Source: Adiantum capillus-veneris (Eukaryota; Streptophyta; Polypodiopsida; Polypodiales; Pteridaceae). Taken from it: a stretch of 64,000 nucleotides of DNA. Of the stretch, positions 22,238 to 33,199 are shown in pieces (the stretch's first letter is position 1; every line of letters begins with the position of its first letter). Below the pieces are notes generated by a model. That model ran no database searches and was not told the origin of the DNA. It saw nothing but the letters and a program-made list of their open reading frames with translations. The stretch spans positions 151,495,057-151,559,056 of the forward strand of contig CM043952.1 of NCBI GenBank assembly GCA_014529385.2, read 5' to 3'. Made by a program: the position numbers and the translations under genes.

Positions 22238-22429
22238 TGTTGGGGTATAAAGCCCAATGTGGTCGCCCAGGTAAGTGGGTGGGCCGCCAGGTATGTACAC
22301 ATATTCTTTTGTAAAAACCTAATAAGAACTCACTATGCTCTACACATTACAGTAGAGCGAGTTCACCATATCGTCGTGCTCTTCTTCTCGCACTCTCTCT
22401 CCCATCGCACTTCCGCTCGTACTCCTTCA
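22238..22429 (+). repeat. 3' LTR of the 16.9-22.4 kb copia element
   Basis: 192 bp, the same ends as the 5' LTR, followed by the CTATG duplication. Confidence 0.96.
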
Positions 22430-22579
22430 CTATGGTCACTCAAGTCTTAGTTCCCACTTATATTGATCGATCAACACATCACTTTTCTTATTCTCTCTTA
22501 TGTATCCGCCTCACTCTCCCTCCCACTTGGAGACGGATCTCCACACCAAACCTGTGTGATTGCTTTTCATCCTGGATTC

Positions 22580-23239
22580 TTATCCTTGAATGCCGATTGA
22601 AGATGAGCAGAAGCTCAACTTCTCCTTGTTGACCACCTTTGTAAACATGTCTACAAGATTTCCACTTGTATGCACCTTTCCTAGCTTTATTTGTCCCTCT
22701 TCCAAAAGTGTGTATATGAAGTGATATCTCACCTCAATGTGCTTTGTCCTTGAATGAAAGGCTGAGTTCTTCACAAGATGGATAGCACTTTGGCTATTAC
22801 TATACAAGACACAACTGCCTTGTTTGAATCCAAGCTCTTCTAAGAATCTGTGAAGCCACCGAATTTATTTGCTTGCTTGTGTCATTGCTACATACTCTGC
22901 TTCCGTGGTAGAAAGTGAAACCACTTTCTGTAGCTTTGAAGATGATCTTACTGTTGGCCCCCAATCATGAAGATATAGCTAGTAATGCTCCTTTTAGTAT
23001 ATTTGTAACCTACCATGTCTGAATCAGCATACCCTTGAAGAAAAATATCAATTCCTCCAAAATACAAAGCATTTGTTGTTGTCTCTTTTAGATACCTAAG
23101 TATCCACTTCAGAGCATGCTAGTGCTCTTTACCTGGGTTTTCCATGAGCCTACTTACAACTCCCACTGCATGTGCAATGTCTGGCCTTGTCCAGACCATA
23201 GCATACATAAGAGAACCTACCGTTGCAGCATATGGAACT
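22580..23239 (-). pseudogene. copia element A RNase H and C-terminus
   Basis: Fragments ATRPDIAHAVG-like, STTEAEYVA-like and, at 22807-22580, [20 protein letters not shown] followed by HIEVRYHFI. Several stops. Confidence 0.85.
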
Positions 23240-24297
23240 TTAGACATATAGGCTATCTCCTCGTGTCTTTGGACACATATCCTTGGTTAGTTTAAAGTGA
23301 CCAGCCAAAGGTGTAGAAACTGTTTTTGCATTTTGCATTGCAAACCTTTCTAGTACCTTCTGATGTAATCTTCGTGAGATAGCTTTATTGTCTTCTTTGT
23401 CTTGTCCCTTGATATCTTCATACCAAGTATCCTTTTTGAGCACCTAAATCTTTCATTGAAAAAGATTTAGACAGCTCCTCTTTTAGGTCTTCAATGTCCT
23501 GCATGTCATCACTTGCAATCAGCTTGTCATCAACATACAACATTAGGATGATGAACTTCCCATCTCCCAAATTCTTCGTGTAGATGCAATGATTTGAGTT
23601 GCACATTTTGAATCCATGATCCAATATCCATCGATCGAACTTCAAGTACCATTTTCTTGATGCTTGCTTTAAACCATACAAGCTCTTCTTTAATCTACAA
23701 ACCATTTTCTCCTTACCTTTTACTTCATACCCCTTTGGTTGAAGCATATAAATTTCCTCCTCTATGTCACCGTGAGGGAATGCCATATTTACATCCATTT
23801 GCTCAAGATTCAAATCATGAGCAGCCACAAGGCTTAAGAAAAGCTTAATTGAGTTCATTTTTACAACAGGAGAAAATATTTCATTAAAGTCAATACCTTT
23901 CTTTTAAGAAAACCCTTTTACCACAAGCCTAGACTTGTACCTTTTCTTCCCACCTTCTTCGTCCTTCAGCTTGTACACCCATTTGTTCTGAAGTTCCCGC
24001 TTACCTTTAGGCAACTCAACCAGCTCCCATGTTTGGTTGGATGTAATGAGTCCATCTCCACTTGCATGCTCATTATCCATTCTTCTTTCGATTCATGTTG
24101 CATAGATTCTTTGTATGATTCTTGGTTGGTTTGTTGTCCATGGTCACCGTTTGCACTCCTTGAGTCTTCACGTCCTCAAGCTCCATGTACTCATCACCTG
24201 TTTCTCTTGTTTGTTTTCTTTTCAAGTAATCTTTGTACATATTTTGTTCTTTGAAAATTACATCCCTACTTCTAAAGATTTTATCATCTTCAAAATT
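23240..24297 (-). pseudogene. copia element A reverse transcriptase
   Basis: 23858-23418 holds LEQMDVNMAFPHGDIEEEIY, SLYGLKQASRKWY and YVDDKLIA; the catalytic Asp pair is kept. 24297-23860 contains the RT N-terminus with stops in every frame. 23443-23240 continues with FAMQNAKTVSTPLAGHFKL after a frame change. Confidence 0.87.
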
Positions 24298-24917
24298 TCA
24301 TAGGGGATATCCAAAGTCACCTTCTCTATAGCCAATGAAGAAACACTTTTTGGACTTTGCATCTAGCTTTGATCTTAGGCTTCTATCTATGTGCATGAAA
24401 GCCTGACAGCCAAACACCTTGAGAAATAAATAATTCATTGGTTTACCTGTCCATGCCTCCTCTGGAACTCCCACATCCAATACCGTTGAGGGTGACCGGT
24501 TGATCAAATACTTAGACATACTTACTGCTTCCACCCAAAGCTCAAGCGGTAAGCTTGCATGTAGCCGCATGATTTGTGCTCACTCCATGATTGTTATGTT
24601 CATCCTTTTGGAAATGCGATTTTGTTGAGGTGTCCTTGGGTTGTCCTTTGCTTCCAAATGCCATTGTTAGCACAAAATCTTTCAAAAGCTTGACTATAAT
24701 ATTTGCCTCCATTGTCGGATCTGAGGCATTTAACGTTGGTACCTACTTCATTCTCCACAAAGGCTTTCCACCTTTGAAAAATAGAAAACACATCGGATTT
24801 ATTCTTCATGACATAAACCCATGTTTTTCTAGTTGCATTGTCTATGAATGTTACATAGTAAAATGAGCCACCAAAGGATGGTGTACTTGCATGACGCCAA
24901 ACATCAGAATGAACCAA
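24298..24917 (-). pseudogene. copia element A integrase core
   Basis: Two frames: 24917-24600 with VHSDVW, RSDNGGKYYSQAF (Glu of GGEY changed to Lys) and 24570-24298 with PLELWVEAVSMSKYLINRSP and VFGCQAFMHI. The catalytic Glu region lies at the frame change. Confidence 0.87.
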
Positions 24918-24952
24918 TTCAAGTTTTTTATTTTTTCTTTCATTTCTTGCTT

Positions 24953-25558
24953 TTAGGAATTTACCCTCTTTTGTTTACCATAAACACAATCTTCATAGAA
25001 CTCTAAGTCCACTTCTTTCCAACCTGGTAGAAGCTTCTTTGATTGAAGGATTTGCATTCCTTTGGCACTCATATGCCTAAGTTGGTAGTGCCACACCGCA
25101 CTGACGTCTTTTGTAGTTGTTGCACAAGCTGAAGATTGCGAGCTGGCAGTACACAAGTGTGTCAACCTTTTCTCCTTTGGAAACCACCAAAGATTCCTTT
25201 GAGATTTTCCACCATTTGTTTCCGATGCAATGTTGTGACCTTCATCGTCCAATTGTCCTATAGAGATCAAATTCTTGCAAAGAGAAGAAACATGCCTAAC
25301 ATCTTTAAGCTTCCATTCATTTCCATTAGTAGTTTTGACACAAACTATACATTTGTCAACAATTTCACAAGCTTCATCATCTCCCAAGTATACATACCCA
25401 AAATTACCTTTGTTGTAATCTTGGAAATATTGCTTGTGTGGTGTCGCATGGAATGAAGCCCTGGAATCTACTATCCAAGAATTAGACAAATTGTCTAATG
25501 AGAGAATTAGAGAATCTTGCTCTACTTTACCTACCACATTGGCCTCCAATGTTGGCAT
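24953..25558 (-). pseudogene. copia element A protease and pre-integrase region
   Basis: An open frame of 201 codons. The protease active-site triplet reads DSRAS instead of DSG(A/S), so the loop Gly is replaced by Arg, which should abolish activity. The zinc part of the integrase (VWHYQLRHMSAKGM...FYEDCVYGKQK) has lost the first Cys of its CxxC pair (Tyr in its place). Confidence 0.88.
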
Positions 25559-25597
25559 GTTGTCTCAAGACTCCGACTTCTTCTTCTTCTTGGACCA

Positions 25598-26339
25598 TCA
25601 ATCCTTCTTGAAGTGGCCCTTTTTGTCGCAGTTCCAACATTCAAGAACTGATTTTGTGTGTGACTTGCTCCGCCTTGAGCGATCACGATCCTTTTGATTT
25701 TTGAACCTCTCCTTAGGCCTTCCTCTCGTTTCCACTGACAGTGTAGCACTTGATGATTCACTTGTGCTTTTCCTTCGCATTTCCTCGCTTAGGAATATAC
25801 CCACAAAATCACCAAATTTAAGAGTATTTGTGCCAGAGATAGAATTACTTACAGCCATCACAAGGTTGTCTCAACTATCCGGTAGAGACGATAGTATAAG
25901 GAGAGCTCGCACTTCATCATCAAAATTGATTTCATCGATCGAAGTTGACTTATGTTGGTGTTAAAGTCATTTAGTTTTTTTGAAATTGAACCATTCTCTG
26001 CCATCTTTAGATTGAACAAGCGCTTCATAAGAAATACCTTATTGGATGCCGATGGTTTCTCGTAGAAGTCGTCAAGTGACTTCATCAAGTCCTCCGTGGT
26101 CTTCATCTCCGAAACATTGAAGCCACCGTTGACAACCAAGCTTTAACCGGATTGTTCCCCAGTGCCTTTCGATCAAGGACAATCCATGCTTCATCTGCCA
26201 TTGTTGCGGGCTTCTTCGCAAGACCGCCTAGTGGCAAATAGAGGTCCTTCTGGTAGAGATAGTCTTCAATCTGTATCTTTCAATGTTGGTAGTTTTTGCC
26301 ATTGAACTTCTCAATCTTGAGCTTCCCTTCCTCCGCCAT
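25598..26339 (-). pseudogene. copia element A gag with zinc knuckle
   Basis: The minus-strand ATG at 26339 opens MAEEGKLKIEKFNGKNYQH, then a TGA where gag normally has Trp. Further pieces include MADEAWIVLDRKALG and LMKSLDDFYEKPSASNKVFL, then the knuckle CWNCDKKGHFKKD at about 25600. At least three frame changes occur. Confidence 0.85.
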
Positions 26340-26397
26340 AACTCCCACTCAATTCAAGGAATCCTTCCTTGAGATAATTTAGCTACGAGCAAACCTT

Positions 26398-26410
26398 GCT
26401 CTGATACCAG
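26398..26410 (-). other. primer-binding site of element A
   Basis: The minus strand reads CTGGTATCAGAGC one base from LTR 1. Confidence 0.9.
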
Positions 26411-26411
26411 T

Positions 26412-26490
26412 TGTTAGGAAATAAGACACTAAATAGATAATTGAGTAGATTACTTAATAGAGAGACAGATTTATATACACGAGATTATAG

Positions 26491-26532
<42 letters not shown>

Positions 26533-27168
26533 ACACGATATACGTGGTTCACCCAATGGGCTACGTCCATGGAAAACAGCCACTCAATGGCTTTAGTACT
26601 TCAAAACAAGAAGTATTTTACAAAGGGATTATACCCTTAATGGAGCTCCCGCCTTGCTTCACTCTCACCACCTCACACTCACCTTGTTGCATCAACTTCA
26701 CACTATGAAATGTGTGTAGAAATGGACTCCTTTTATAGGCCAAAAGGGCTGCCCTCTCTTATGAGAGACAACCATGTGTAGCCTCCCTTGTGCGAATAAG
26801 TCCAAATCGGACCCTCCAATCTGCCTATGTGTGCCGCCCTTGAGAAGACAAGTCCCTTTTGAATTCTGCCACCCATTGACTTTCCGACCACCGGCCACTG
26901 GCCATTGACTACCGCCCCCGCCAACCGACCGGTTGTTTTCCGACAACTTTCCGGCCGCCGTCCCGCCATAATATTCCGGCAAAAAAAAAAGTCTCGGGGC
27001 CTCCCCCCCGAGCCTTTAAAGTTGCCCCTGATTCTTGTCCGTGAAAATTTTGGTTTCCGATGAGTGATTTTCCTTCACGCACGATGGCTTCTCCTCATAA
27101 TGGGGGCCTTACAAATGTGCCTTTTACCACAGAAAATTACAAGGTAAATCAGGCTCCATACATTAACA
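26412..27168 (-). repeat. LTR 1 of copia family 2, shared by two element bodies
   Basis: About 757 bp. On the plus strand it begins TGTTAGGAAATAAG right after element A's primer site and ends CATTAACA. Immediately to its right lies a polypurine tract (CAGTGGGAGAT on the minus strand) and the 3' coding end of a second body. It therefore acts as 5' LTR of A and 3' LTR of B. It contains a GA tract at about 26498-26528 and a conserved block (CACCCAATGGGCTACGTCC) found in LTR 2 and LTR 3. Confidence 0.88.
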
Positions 27169-28146
27169 ATCTCCCACTGAGATTGATATCCAAACCAAAC
27201 CTGTGACTGCTTCCATTCTGGCTTCTTATCCTTGAATGCCGATTGAAGATGAGCAAAAGCTCAACTTCTCCTTGTTGACCACCTTTGTAAACATGTCTGC
27301 AGATTTTGACTTGTATACACCTTTCCTAGCTTTAGCTGTCCCTCTTCCAAAAGAGTGCCTATGAATGATATCTCACCTCATGTGCTTTGTCCTTGAATGA
27401 AAGGCTGAGTTCTTCGCAAGATGGTTAGCGCTTTGCTATCACTGTACAAGACACAATTGTCTTGTTTGAATCCAAGATCTCTAAGAATCGGTAAGCCACA
27501 GAGTTCTTTGCTTGCCTCCGTCATTGCTACATACTCTGCTTCCGTGGTAGAAAGTGAAACCACTTTCTGCAGCTTTGAAGCCCAGCTTACTGCTGTGCCT
27601 CCAACCGTGAACACATAGCCAGTAGTGCTCCTTCGAGTATCTTTGTCACCTGCCATATCTGCATCAGCATACCCTTCTAGAAAATATCAGTTCCTCCAAA
27701 ATACAAAGCATTTGTTGTTGTCCCTTTTAGATACCTAAGTATCCACTTCACAGCTTGCCAATGCTCTTTACCTGGGTTCCATGAATCACTCACAACTCCC
27801 ACTGCATGTGCAATGTCTGGCCTTGTCCAGACCATAGCATACATTAGAGAACCTACCGCTGCAGCATATGGAACTTTAGACATATAGGCTATCTCCTCTT
27901 GTGTCTTTGGACACATATCCTTTGTTAGTTTAAAATGACCAGCCAAAGGTTTAAAATGATCCGTGTAGACGCAGTGATCCAAGTTGCATCTTGTGAATCC
28001 ATGATCCAACATCCATCGATCAAACTTCAAGTACCATTGTCTTGATGCTTGCTTTAAACCATACAAGCTCTTCTTTAATCTGCAAACCATTTTCTCCTTA
28101 CCTTTTACTTCATACCCCTTTGGTTGAAGCATGTAGATTTCCTCCT
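27169..28146 (-). pseudogene. copia element B, 3' part only, with RT active site deleted
   Basis: The minus strand holds an RT piece (MLQPKGYEVKGKEKMVCRL... then FDRWMLDHGF), a jump from the YTD of the palm domain straight to LAGHFKLTKDMCPKT, and RNase H (27656-27378, [19 protein letters not shown]). Against element A the jump removes the whole stretch with YVDD. The left end is the polypurine tract next to LTR 1; the right end stops abruptly at about 28146 inside RT (EEIYMLQP). Confidence 0.87.
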
Positions 28147-28708
28147 GCTCAACATGCGAGACGACCGGTCAAAGTAATGACCATGGAGGATATTGATGAG
28201 ATTCAGCAGCGACCGATGGGAGATCTCATCTGATGATTTGTATCTCATTTGTATCACTAGTGATTTTGTATCCATCTTTGTTTCAACTTTGTATCAGCTA
28301 ACCAATTATATCAATCCTCACCCCATCACCCCTCCCCACCTATTTCATTTCAGTTTGATTTTTTCGTTCTTTGTACTTTGGTCCTCATAGTCACTTTGGC
28401 CTCTTTTGGTCTCAATTGTAACTTTTCGTTCTTTGTACTTTTGGTCTCAATTGTAACTTTTTTGTCTCATAGGTCACTTTGGCCTCTTGAAGACGTTTAA
28501 GAAACATTTCATCCTCTCTCATCTCTCTCTCTCCCTCCTCTCTCTCCTCTCTCTCTCTCCACTCGGGGTCTCCCACCATCGACGAAGGCTACAACAAAAG
28601 ATACAGATCACTCTAGCTCGACATGCGAGACGCCCAACCAAAGAAACTCACCATGGAGGAGTGAGTGATTCGACAACGACCGATGAGAGATTTCATTTGA
28701 ATCCACCA

Positions 28709-28748
<40 letters not shown>

Positions 28749-28919
28749 ACCACCCTTCTCTATCTCGTATCAATTCCGAATCAGGCTTCAATTCATACCC
28801 TTATGTTTTTATTAGTGTTAGTTCTTTGTACTTTCCATACTCAGACATTATCAGATTCACCAATTGAAACTTTTTGTCGCATAGCTCATTTTGGCCTTTC
28901 AAAGACATTTAATATAACA

Positions 28920-28969
<50 letters not shown>

Positions 28970-28985
28970 AAGGCTCACATTTTGC
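28147..28985 (+). repeat. two copies of a short CT-tailed repeat (SINE-like or LINE 3' end)
   Basis: Copy 1 (about 28150-28515) and copy 2 (about 28618-28975) share a head (ACATGCGAGACG, then ACCATGGAGGA and ACGACCGATG) and a tail (CTCATAGGTCACTTTGGCC or close, then AGACGTTTAA and ACATTTCAT), and each runs into a CT tract. Copy 2 carries a 38-nt C run at 28711-28748. There is no coding capacity, and no RNA polymerase III A/B boxes that I can see. Confidence 0.65.
28711..28748. repeat. poly-C tract, 38 C
   Basis: The longest pure C run in the window, inside the second CT-tailed repeat. Confidence 0.96.
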
Positions 28986-28989
28986 ACAC

Positions 28990-29218
28990 TTACAAGTCGT
29001 CCCTATCGACCAAAGTGACCAAAGTGATTTCTTTGCTTGTTTTGTTACATTCCCACATACAAATTATATGATATGCCCCTAACGTGAACAAAGCCCTACA
29101 AAGTTGAGAGCTGTCTTGTGAAAAGTCCTTAAATAATCAATGTACCTAGTGATTTTCCCACATGAAGTTTCCAAGCTATTAGATAAAGTTTTTTGGTCGA
29201 GTATTGGTAGTTTGGCAA
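28990..29218. other. no gene recognised
   Basis: AT-rich sequence between the CT-tailed repeat and the truncated LTR 2. Confidence 0.5.
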
Positions 29219-29818
29219 TGATATACGTGTTTTCACCCAATGTGGGATACGTTCCACGGAAAGCAGCCACTCAATGACTTTAGTACTTCACAAGAAGAAG
29301 TAGTTTACAAAGGGATTATACCCTTAATGAGCTCCCGCCTTGCTTCACTCTCACCACCTCACACTCACCTTGTTGCATCAACTTCAGATTATGAAATGTG
29401 TGTAGAAATGGCCTCCTTTTATAGGCCAAAAGGATGCCCTCTCTATGAGAGACACCATGTTACCCCCTTGTGCGAGCATAAGTCCAAATCGACCCTCCAA
29501 TCCCCCATGTGGGCCGTCCTTGAAAGACAAGTCCGCTTTTGAATTCGGCCACCGCCATTGACTTCCGACCACCGGCCATTGACTATCCCACCGCCCAACT
29601 GACCGGTGTTTTTCCGACCACTTTCCTACCGCCGTTCGGCCATAATATTCCGCGAAAAAAAAAGTCTCTAAAGTTTGCCCCTGATTCTTTCCGTGAAAAT
29701 TGTTTTCCGGTGATGATTTTCCTTCACGCACGATGGCTTCTCCTCATAATGGGGGCCTTACAAATGTGCGCTTTTACCACAGAAAATTACAAGGGTAAAT
29801 CAGGCTCCATACTTAACA
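29219..29818 (-). repeat. LTR 2 of copia family 2, truncated at its left end
   Basis: It aligns with LTR 1 from the ATATACGTG / CACCCAATGTGGG block through to the CTTAACA end. The first 120 or so bases including TGTTAGG are missing. Confidence 0.85.
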
Positions 29819-29821
29819 AGT

Positions 29822-29899
29822 TGTTAGGAAATAAGACGTAGCTAAGTAGATAATTGAGTAAACTACTTAATGGAGAGAGATAATTTTCACACATGAGAT

Positions 29900-29943
<44 letters not shown>

Positions 29944-30704
29944 ACCCAATGTGGGCTACGTCCACGAAAAAGCAACCACTGAATGGCTTTAGTACTTCAC
30001 ACAAGACGTAAGTTACAAAGGGATTATACCCTTTTGGAGCTCCCACCTTGCTTCACTCTCGCCACCTCACATAAACTTCACAATGCACCATAATGCTTCA
30101 CAATCCATTTTTGCGTGTAGAAGAGGCCTCCTCTTATAGGCCAAATGGGCTGTGCTCTCTCATGAGAGGCAGGCGTGTGTAGCCGCCCTTGTGTTGACAA
30201 GTCCAAATTGGACCCTCCAATCCACCCATGTGTGGCCACCCTTAAGAAGACAAGTCCGCCTTTGAAATCGGCCATTGACCATTGAATTTGACCACCGGCC
30301 ACCGGCCAATCGAAATTTTTTTTTACCACTTTCATCACCGTTGCTAAGCCATAATATTCCCGGTGTGTAGCCGCCCTTGTGTTGACAAGTCCAAATTGGA
30401 CCCTCCAATCCACCCATGTGTGGCCACCCTTAAGAAGACAAGTCCGCCTTTGAAATCGGCCATTGACCATTGAATTTGACCACCGGCCACCGGCCAATCG
30501 ACTTTTTTTTTTACCACTTTCAGCCGTTGCTAGCCATAATATTCCGGTGAAAAGGAATATTTCGGCAAATGGCCGTGAATTTTTTGGTTTGCGGCGTGTG
30601 ATTTTTCTTCATGCACAATGGCTTCTCCTCATAACAAGGGCTTTACAGATGCACATTCTTAATACATAAAATTACAAGGGGTCAATCAGGCTCCATACTT
30701 AACA
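29822..30704 (-). repeat. LTR 3 of copia family 2, with internal duplication
   Basis: About 883 bp, from TGTTAGGAAATAAGACG to CTTAACA. It is longer than LTR 1 because a segment of about 188 bp is duplicated in tandem (30176-30363 and 30364-30546, nearly identical). Only AGT separates it from LTR 2, the last bases of the primer-site side. Confidence 0.87.
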
Positions 30705-31439
30705 GTAATAGAGTGCATGTGTCAAATTTCAAGTGATTTGGACAAGTTTAAATTTAGTTAGCCACTTAAATTGCATCAAAATATACTAAACATTGAAACT
30801 ACTAAGAAATTGTGCAAAAATTGTCCAAACCTGATACTTATTCATATCTCATTGAGCACACCCTTGACCAATGGGAATCAACAAAAGTGCAAAACGATGT
30901 TTTTCTAGGCCAGTAGATAGTAATCACGGTTATTATCATATGCTATCTAGAGAGGACATTTTTGAATTTCTTTTGATTGCAAAAGATAGAAGACCTATCA
31001 TATAGATAGCCTATGAAATTTGGAGTTATCTGTACATTGTTTGCTACTAGAAACTGAGTGTTTAGATATTGAATGTTGCAGACTGGTCCTTTGACTATTT
31101 TTACAAAATTGAGACTAAATTTTTTATCAAGAGTCATAATACATACTTGTAGATAATATTAGACTGACTTAGAGACTATTTTATTTTACAAAATTGATCA
31201 AGATCAAGCTTGAGCTAAGAGACGGTTTGGAATTGTGGCAACAAAAATGGGTTGGTATTGGTCCTAAAGGCTAGGTATTCAATTTCATTAAGCATTATTG
31301 GTCTTTATGTATCTTAGATCATGTCGTGTACTAGTAAATCAGGTTTTAACAAAGAAACCAAGAGCAGAGTGTGCATTGAGGAGAGTGTAAAACAAGGGGG
31401 CCGTTAAAGATCATAGTTGAAGAAGTGTCAGACACTTAC
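30705..31439. other. no gene recognised
   Basis: AT-rich, no long frame and no repeat seen. It may be the leader region of the decayed gypsy element to the right. Confidence 0.5.
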
Positions 31440-31625
31440 TCCAACACAACTTCAAAGATTTCTTCCTTTTCCACTCGCTCAGGTGTTGGGACCTCACTCA
31501 AATTTAAGCACATTTGACCTTTTACAATACCGACAACTTCAAAGATGTCTTCCTTTTTCACTGATTCAGGTGTTGGGACCTCACTCAAATTTAAGCACAT
31601 ATTGACCTTTTACAATACCAAGAAG
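31440..31625. repeat. tandem duplication of about 90 bp
   Basis: Two copies share CAACTTCAAAGAT, CAGGTGTTGGGACCTCACTC and TTTTACAATACC. They differ at a few bases. Confidence 0.85.
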
Positions 31626-32830
31626 CATGTGGCTAAAATTTATCTAGATCCTAATGAGGAGTATGTGGTTAGAGTGGATGACCAAATTGTTGAGTCTGAA
31701 GAGGAGGCTAGAGCCAACAAGCAAAAAACCTTCTATATGGACCAACATGTGTGCTGCTTGAAGTTAAATGGTTACTGGGACAGATGGGTTGGAGGTTGAT
31801 ACACTGATTCTATTATGACCGAAAGAGGGATATGTGTTATTGGGTTGGGGTGATATGAGCTTAATGTTAAACAAGATGCATCAATAACTTGAGGGTTGGA
31901 GTCTATTTGGGGGGCAAAATATTAAAATTTGTTGTGGATAGCTCATGTGAAACTAGGGAATTTAACACCCTTAAAAATCATGTATATTTTCAAGATAAGT
32001 GAGGAAGGTGAAACAAACCTTCTCTTACATTTCTTTAGGGATTGTTTTAACAATAACTTTGTTATGATGACCTCAAAAAAATTTGAAACAGACCAAATAT
32101 CAAGGTTACCTGATCAAGGACATTATCATGGGAACGGGACCTAACATGGATCAAAAATTTGAACCAACAAAAAGATCTTTCGGCTGTATGGCCAATCAAA
32201 GGGTTAGTATAGCCCAAGGAACCCACGTCAATGATAGGGCCAAATGAGTCACCACTACCAAGTAATTGGCTTGAAGATCTAGATGGAAGAACACCAATAG
32301 CCAGGACAGTAGGTATTAAGCATAATAGAAGAGTCAAACCAAGTGATTTTTAGAAGTGGGTCAAGAAATACCCTGGATCTAGGGATCCATACGACCACTT
32401 AGCAAGCTTCAGGCAAGTGTTGAGAGTAGAAAGAATGGCTAGTTTCCATACTCAATTCAAGAGATTTGGTATGACCCTAGAATGTAAGGCTTGGTCTTGT
32501 CTTCAAACCATGCCTCCTAGATCCATTATAGACTTACCAACCTTGGCTAAAATATTTGTTTTTGAAATGCCATAGAGGACATGCTCAAACAAATAAATGG
32601 CATGATGAGCAATATGCAAAGGATGCTAGTGAGAGGCCAGGGCAAGGTCTTACCCAAGGGCAACCCATGGGACCAATGAGGCCATCTAAATGGTGTGCCA
32701 TCAAAGAAAAATGGACAAACTATGATACCAGTGAGTGCTATTATCAATCAAAGTACAATGAAAATTTCCAATATGTGCTTATGAGACTACAAGGGTGTAA
32801 GACAAGGGAAGCTAGAGCCTGAGAGTCCAC
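31626..32830 (+). pseudogene. gypsy-type gag, heavily decayed (outer element, part 1)
   Basis: Split frames read DPYDHLASFRQV-like and TQFKRFGMTLECKAWS-like at about 32380-32510 (the conserved retrotransposon gag core), then a region with KWCAIKEKWTNYDTSECYY at about 32690-32740, typical of a gypsy gag zinc region. There are many stops. Just after this the minus-strand chromovirus begins. The gag resumes at 36603. Confidence 0.65.
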
Positions 32831-32932
32831 CACCCAACCACCCATTATATAGGCAATCCCCTGGCCCTTTGCCCTAGCTGGACTCCCTGTTCCACACCGC
32901 CTAGCCCGGCCTTGCCGGTGTCCTGACATTAC

Positions 32933-33199
32933 TCACCTCTTAAGAAGAGTTTTTGTCCTCGAAAACAAAAGTGGGGAACTTCTTCTAGAGAACACTAATG
33001 TTTTCCCAAGTGGCACCGTCTTCAGGTCGATCTTTCGATTGATTAAGGCTTGTTGACATACGTGATGATGTGTACGCAACTCATGATAATCAAGAACACG
33101 TCCAGGTTCATGCGATAGGGTAGGAGGTTCAATGAAATCAACTAAAACTTGTTGGTCAATGACATTGTCATCCCCATGTAACCGCTTACGTAAACGCAT
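32933..33199 (-). pseudogene. chromodomain end of the chromovirus integrase
   Basis: The frame reads LRKRLHGDDNVIDQQVLV, then EPGRVLDYHELRTHHHVCQQ. The neighbouring frame supplies RPEDGATWENISVL, the last strand and helix of a chromodomain (usual W-x6-TWE pattern). A one-base shift divides them. Chromodomains steer chromovirus integration to marked chromatin. Confidence 0.75.

Larger units (their letters stand above)
16886..22434 (+). mobile_element. nearly complete Ty1/copia element with target-site duplication
   Basis: The two LTRs (16891-17082 and 22238-22429, 192 bp each) are flanked by the 5-bp direct repeat CTATG at 16886-16890 and 22430-22434, proving integration of a unit. Between them are the primer site, a 1.1-kb leader, gag, protease, integrase, reverse transcriptase, RNase H and a polypurine tract. 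By hand alignment the LTRs differ at 6 of 192 positions (about 3%), so this insertion is younger than its neighbours. It carries one frameshift and two stops near the gag-protease junction. Confidence 0.96.
22435..26411 (-). mobile_element. decayed copia element A (family 2), minus strand
   Basis: The order on the minus strand is primer site (26398-26410), gag from an ATG at 26339, protease, integrase, reverse transcriptase and RNase H, with a polypurine-like CAAGTGGGAGG near 22530. The coding frame is broken by many stops and indels. Its 5' LTR is 26412-27168. No matching 3' LTR follows at the left end; about 90 bp of unrelated sequence separates it from the younger element's 3' LTR. Confidence 0.88.
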
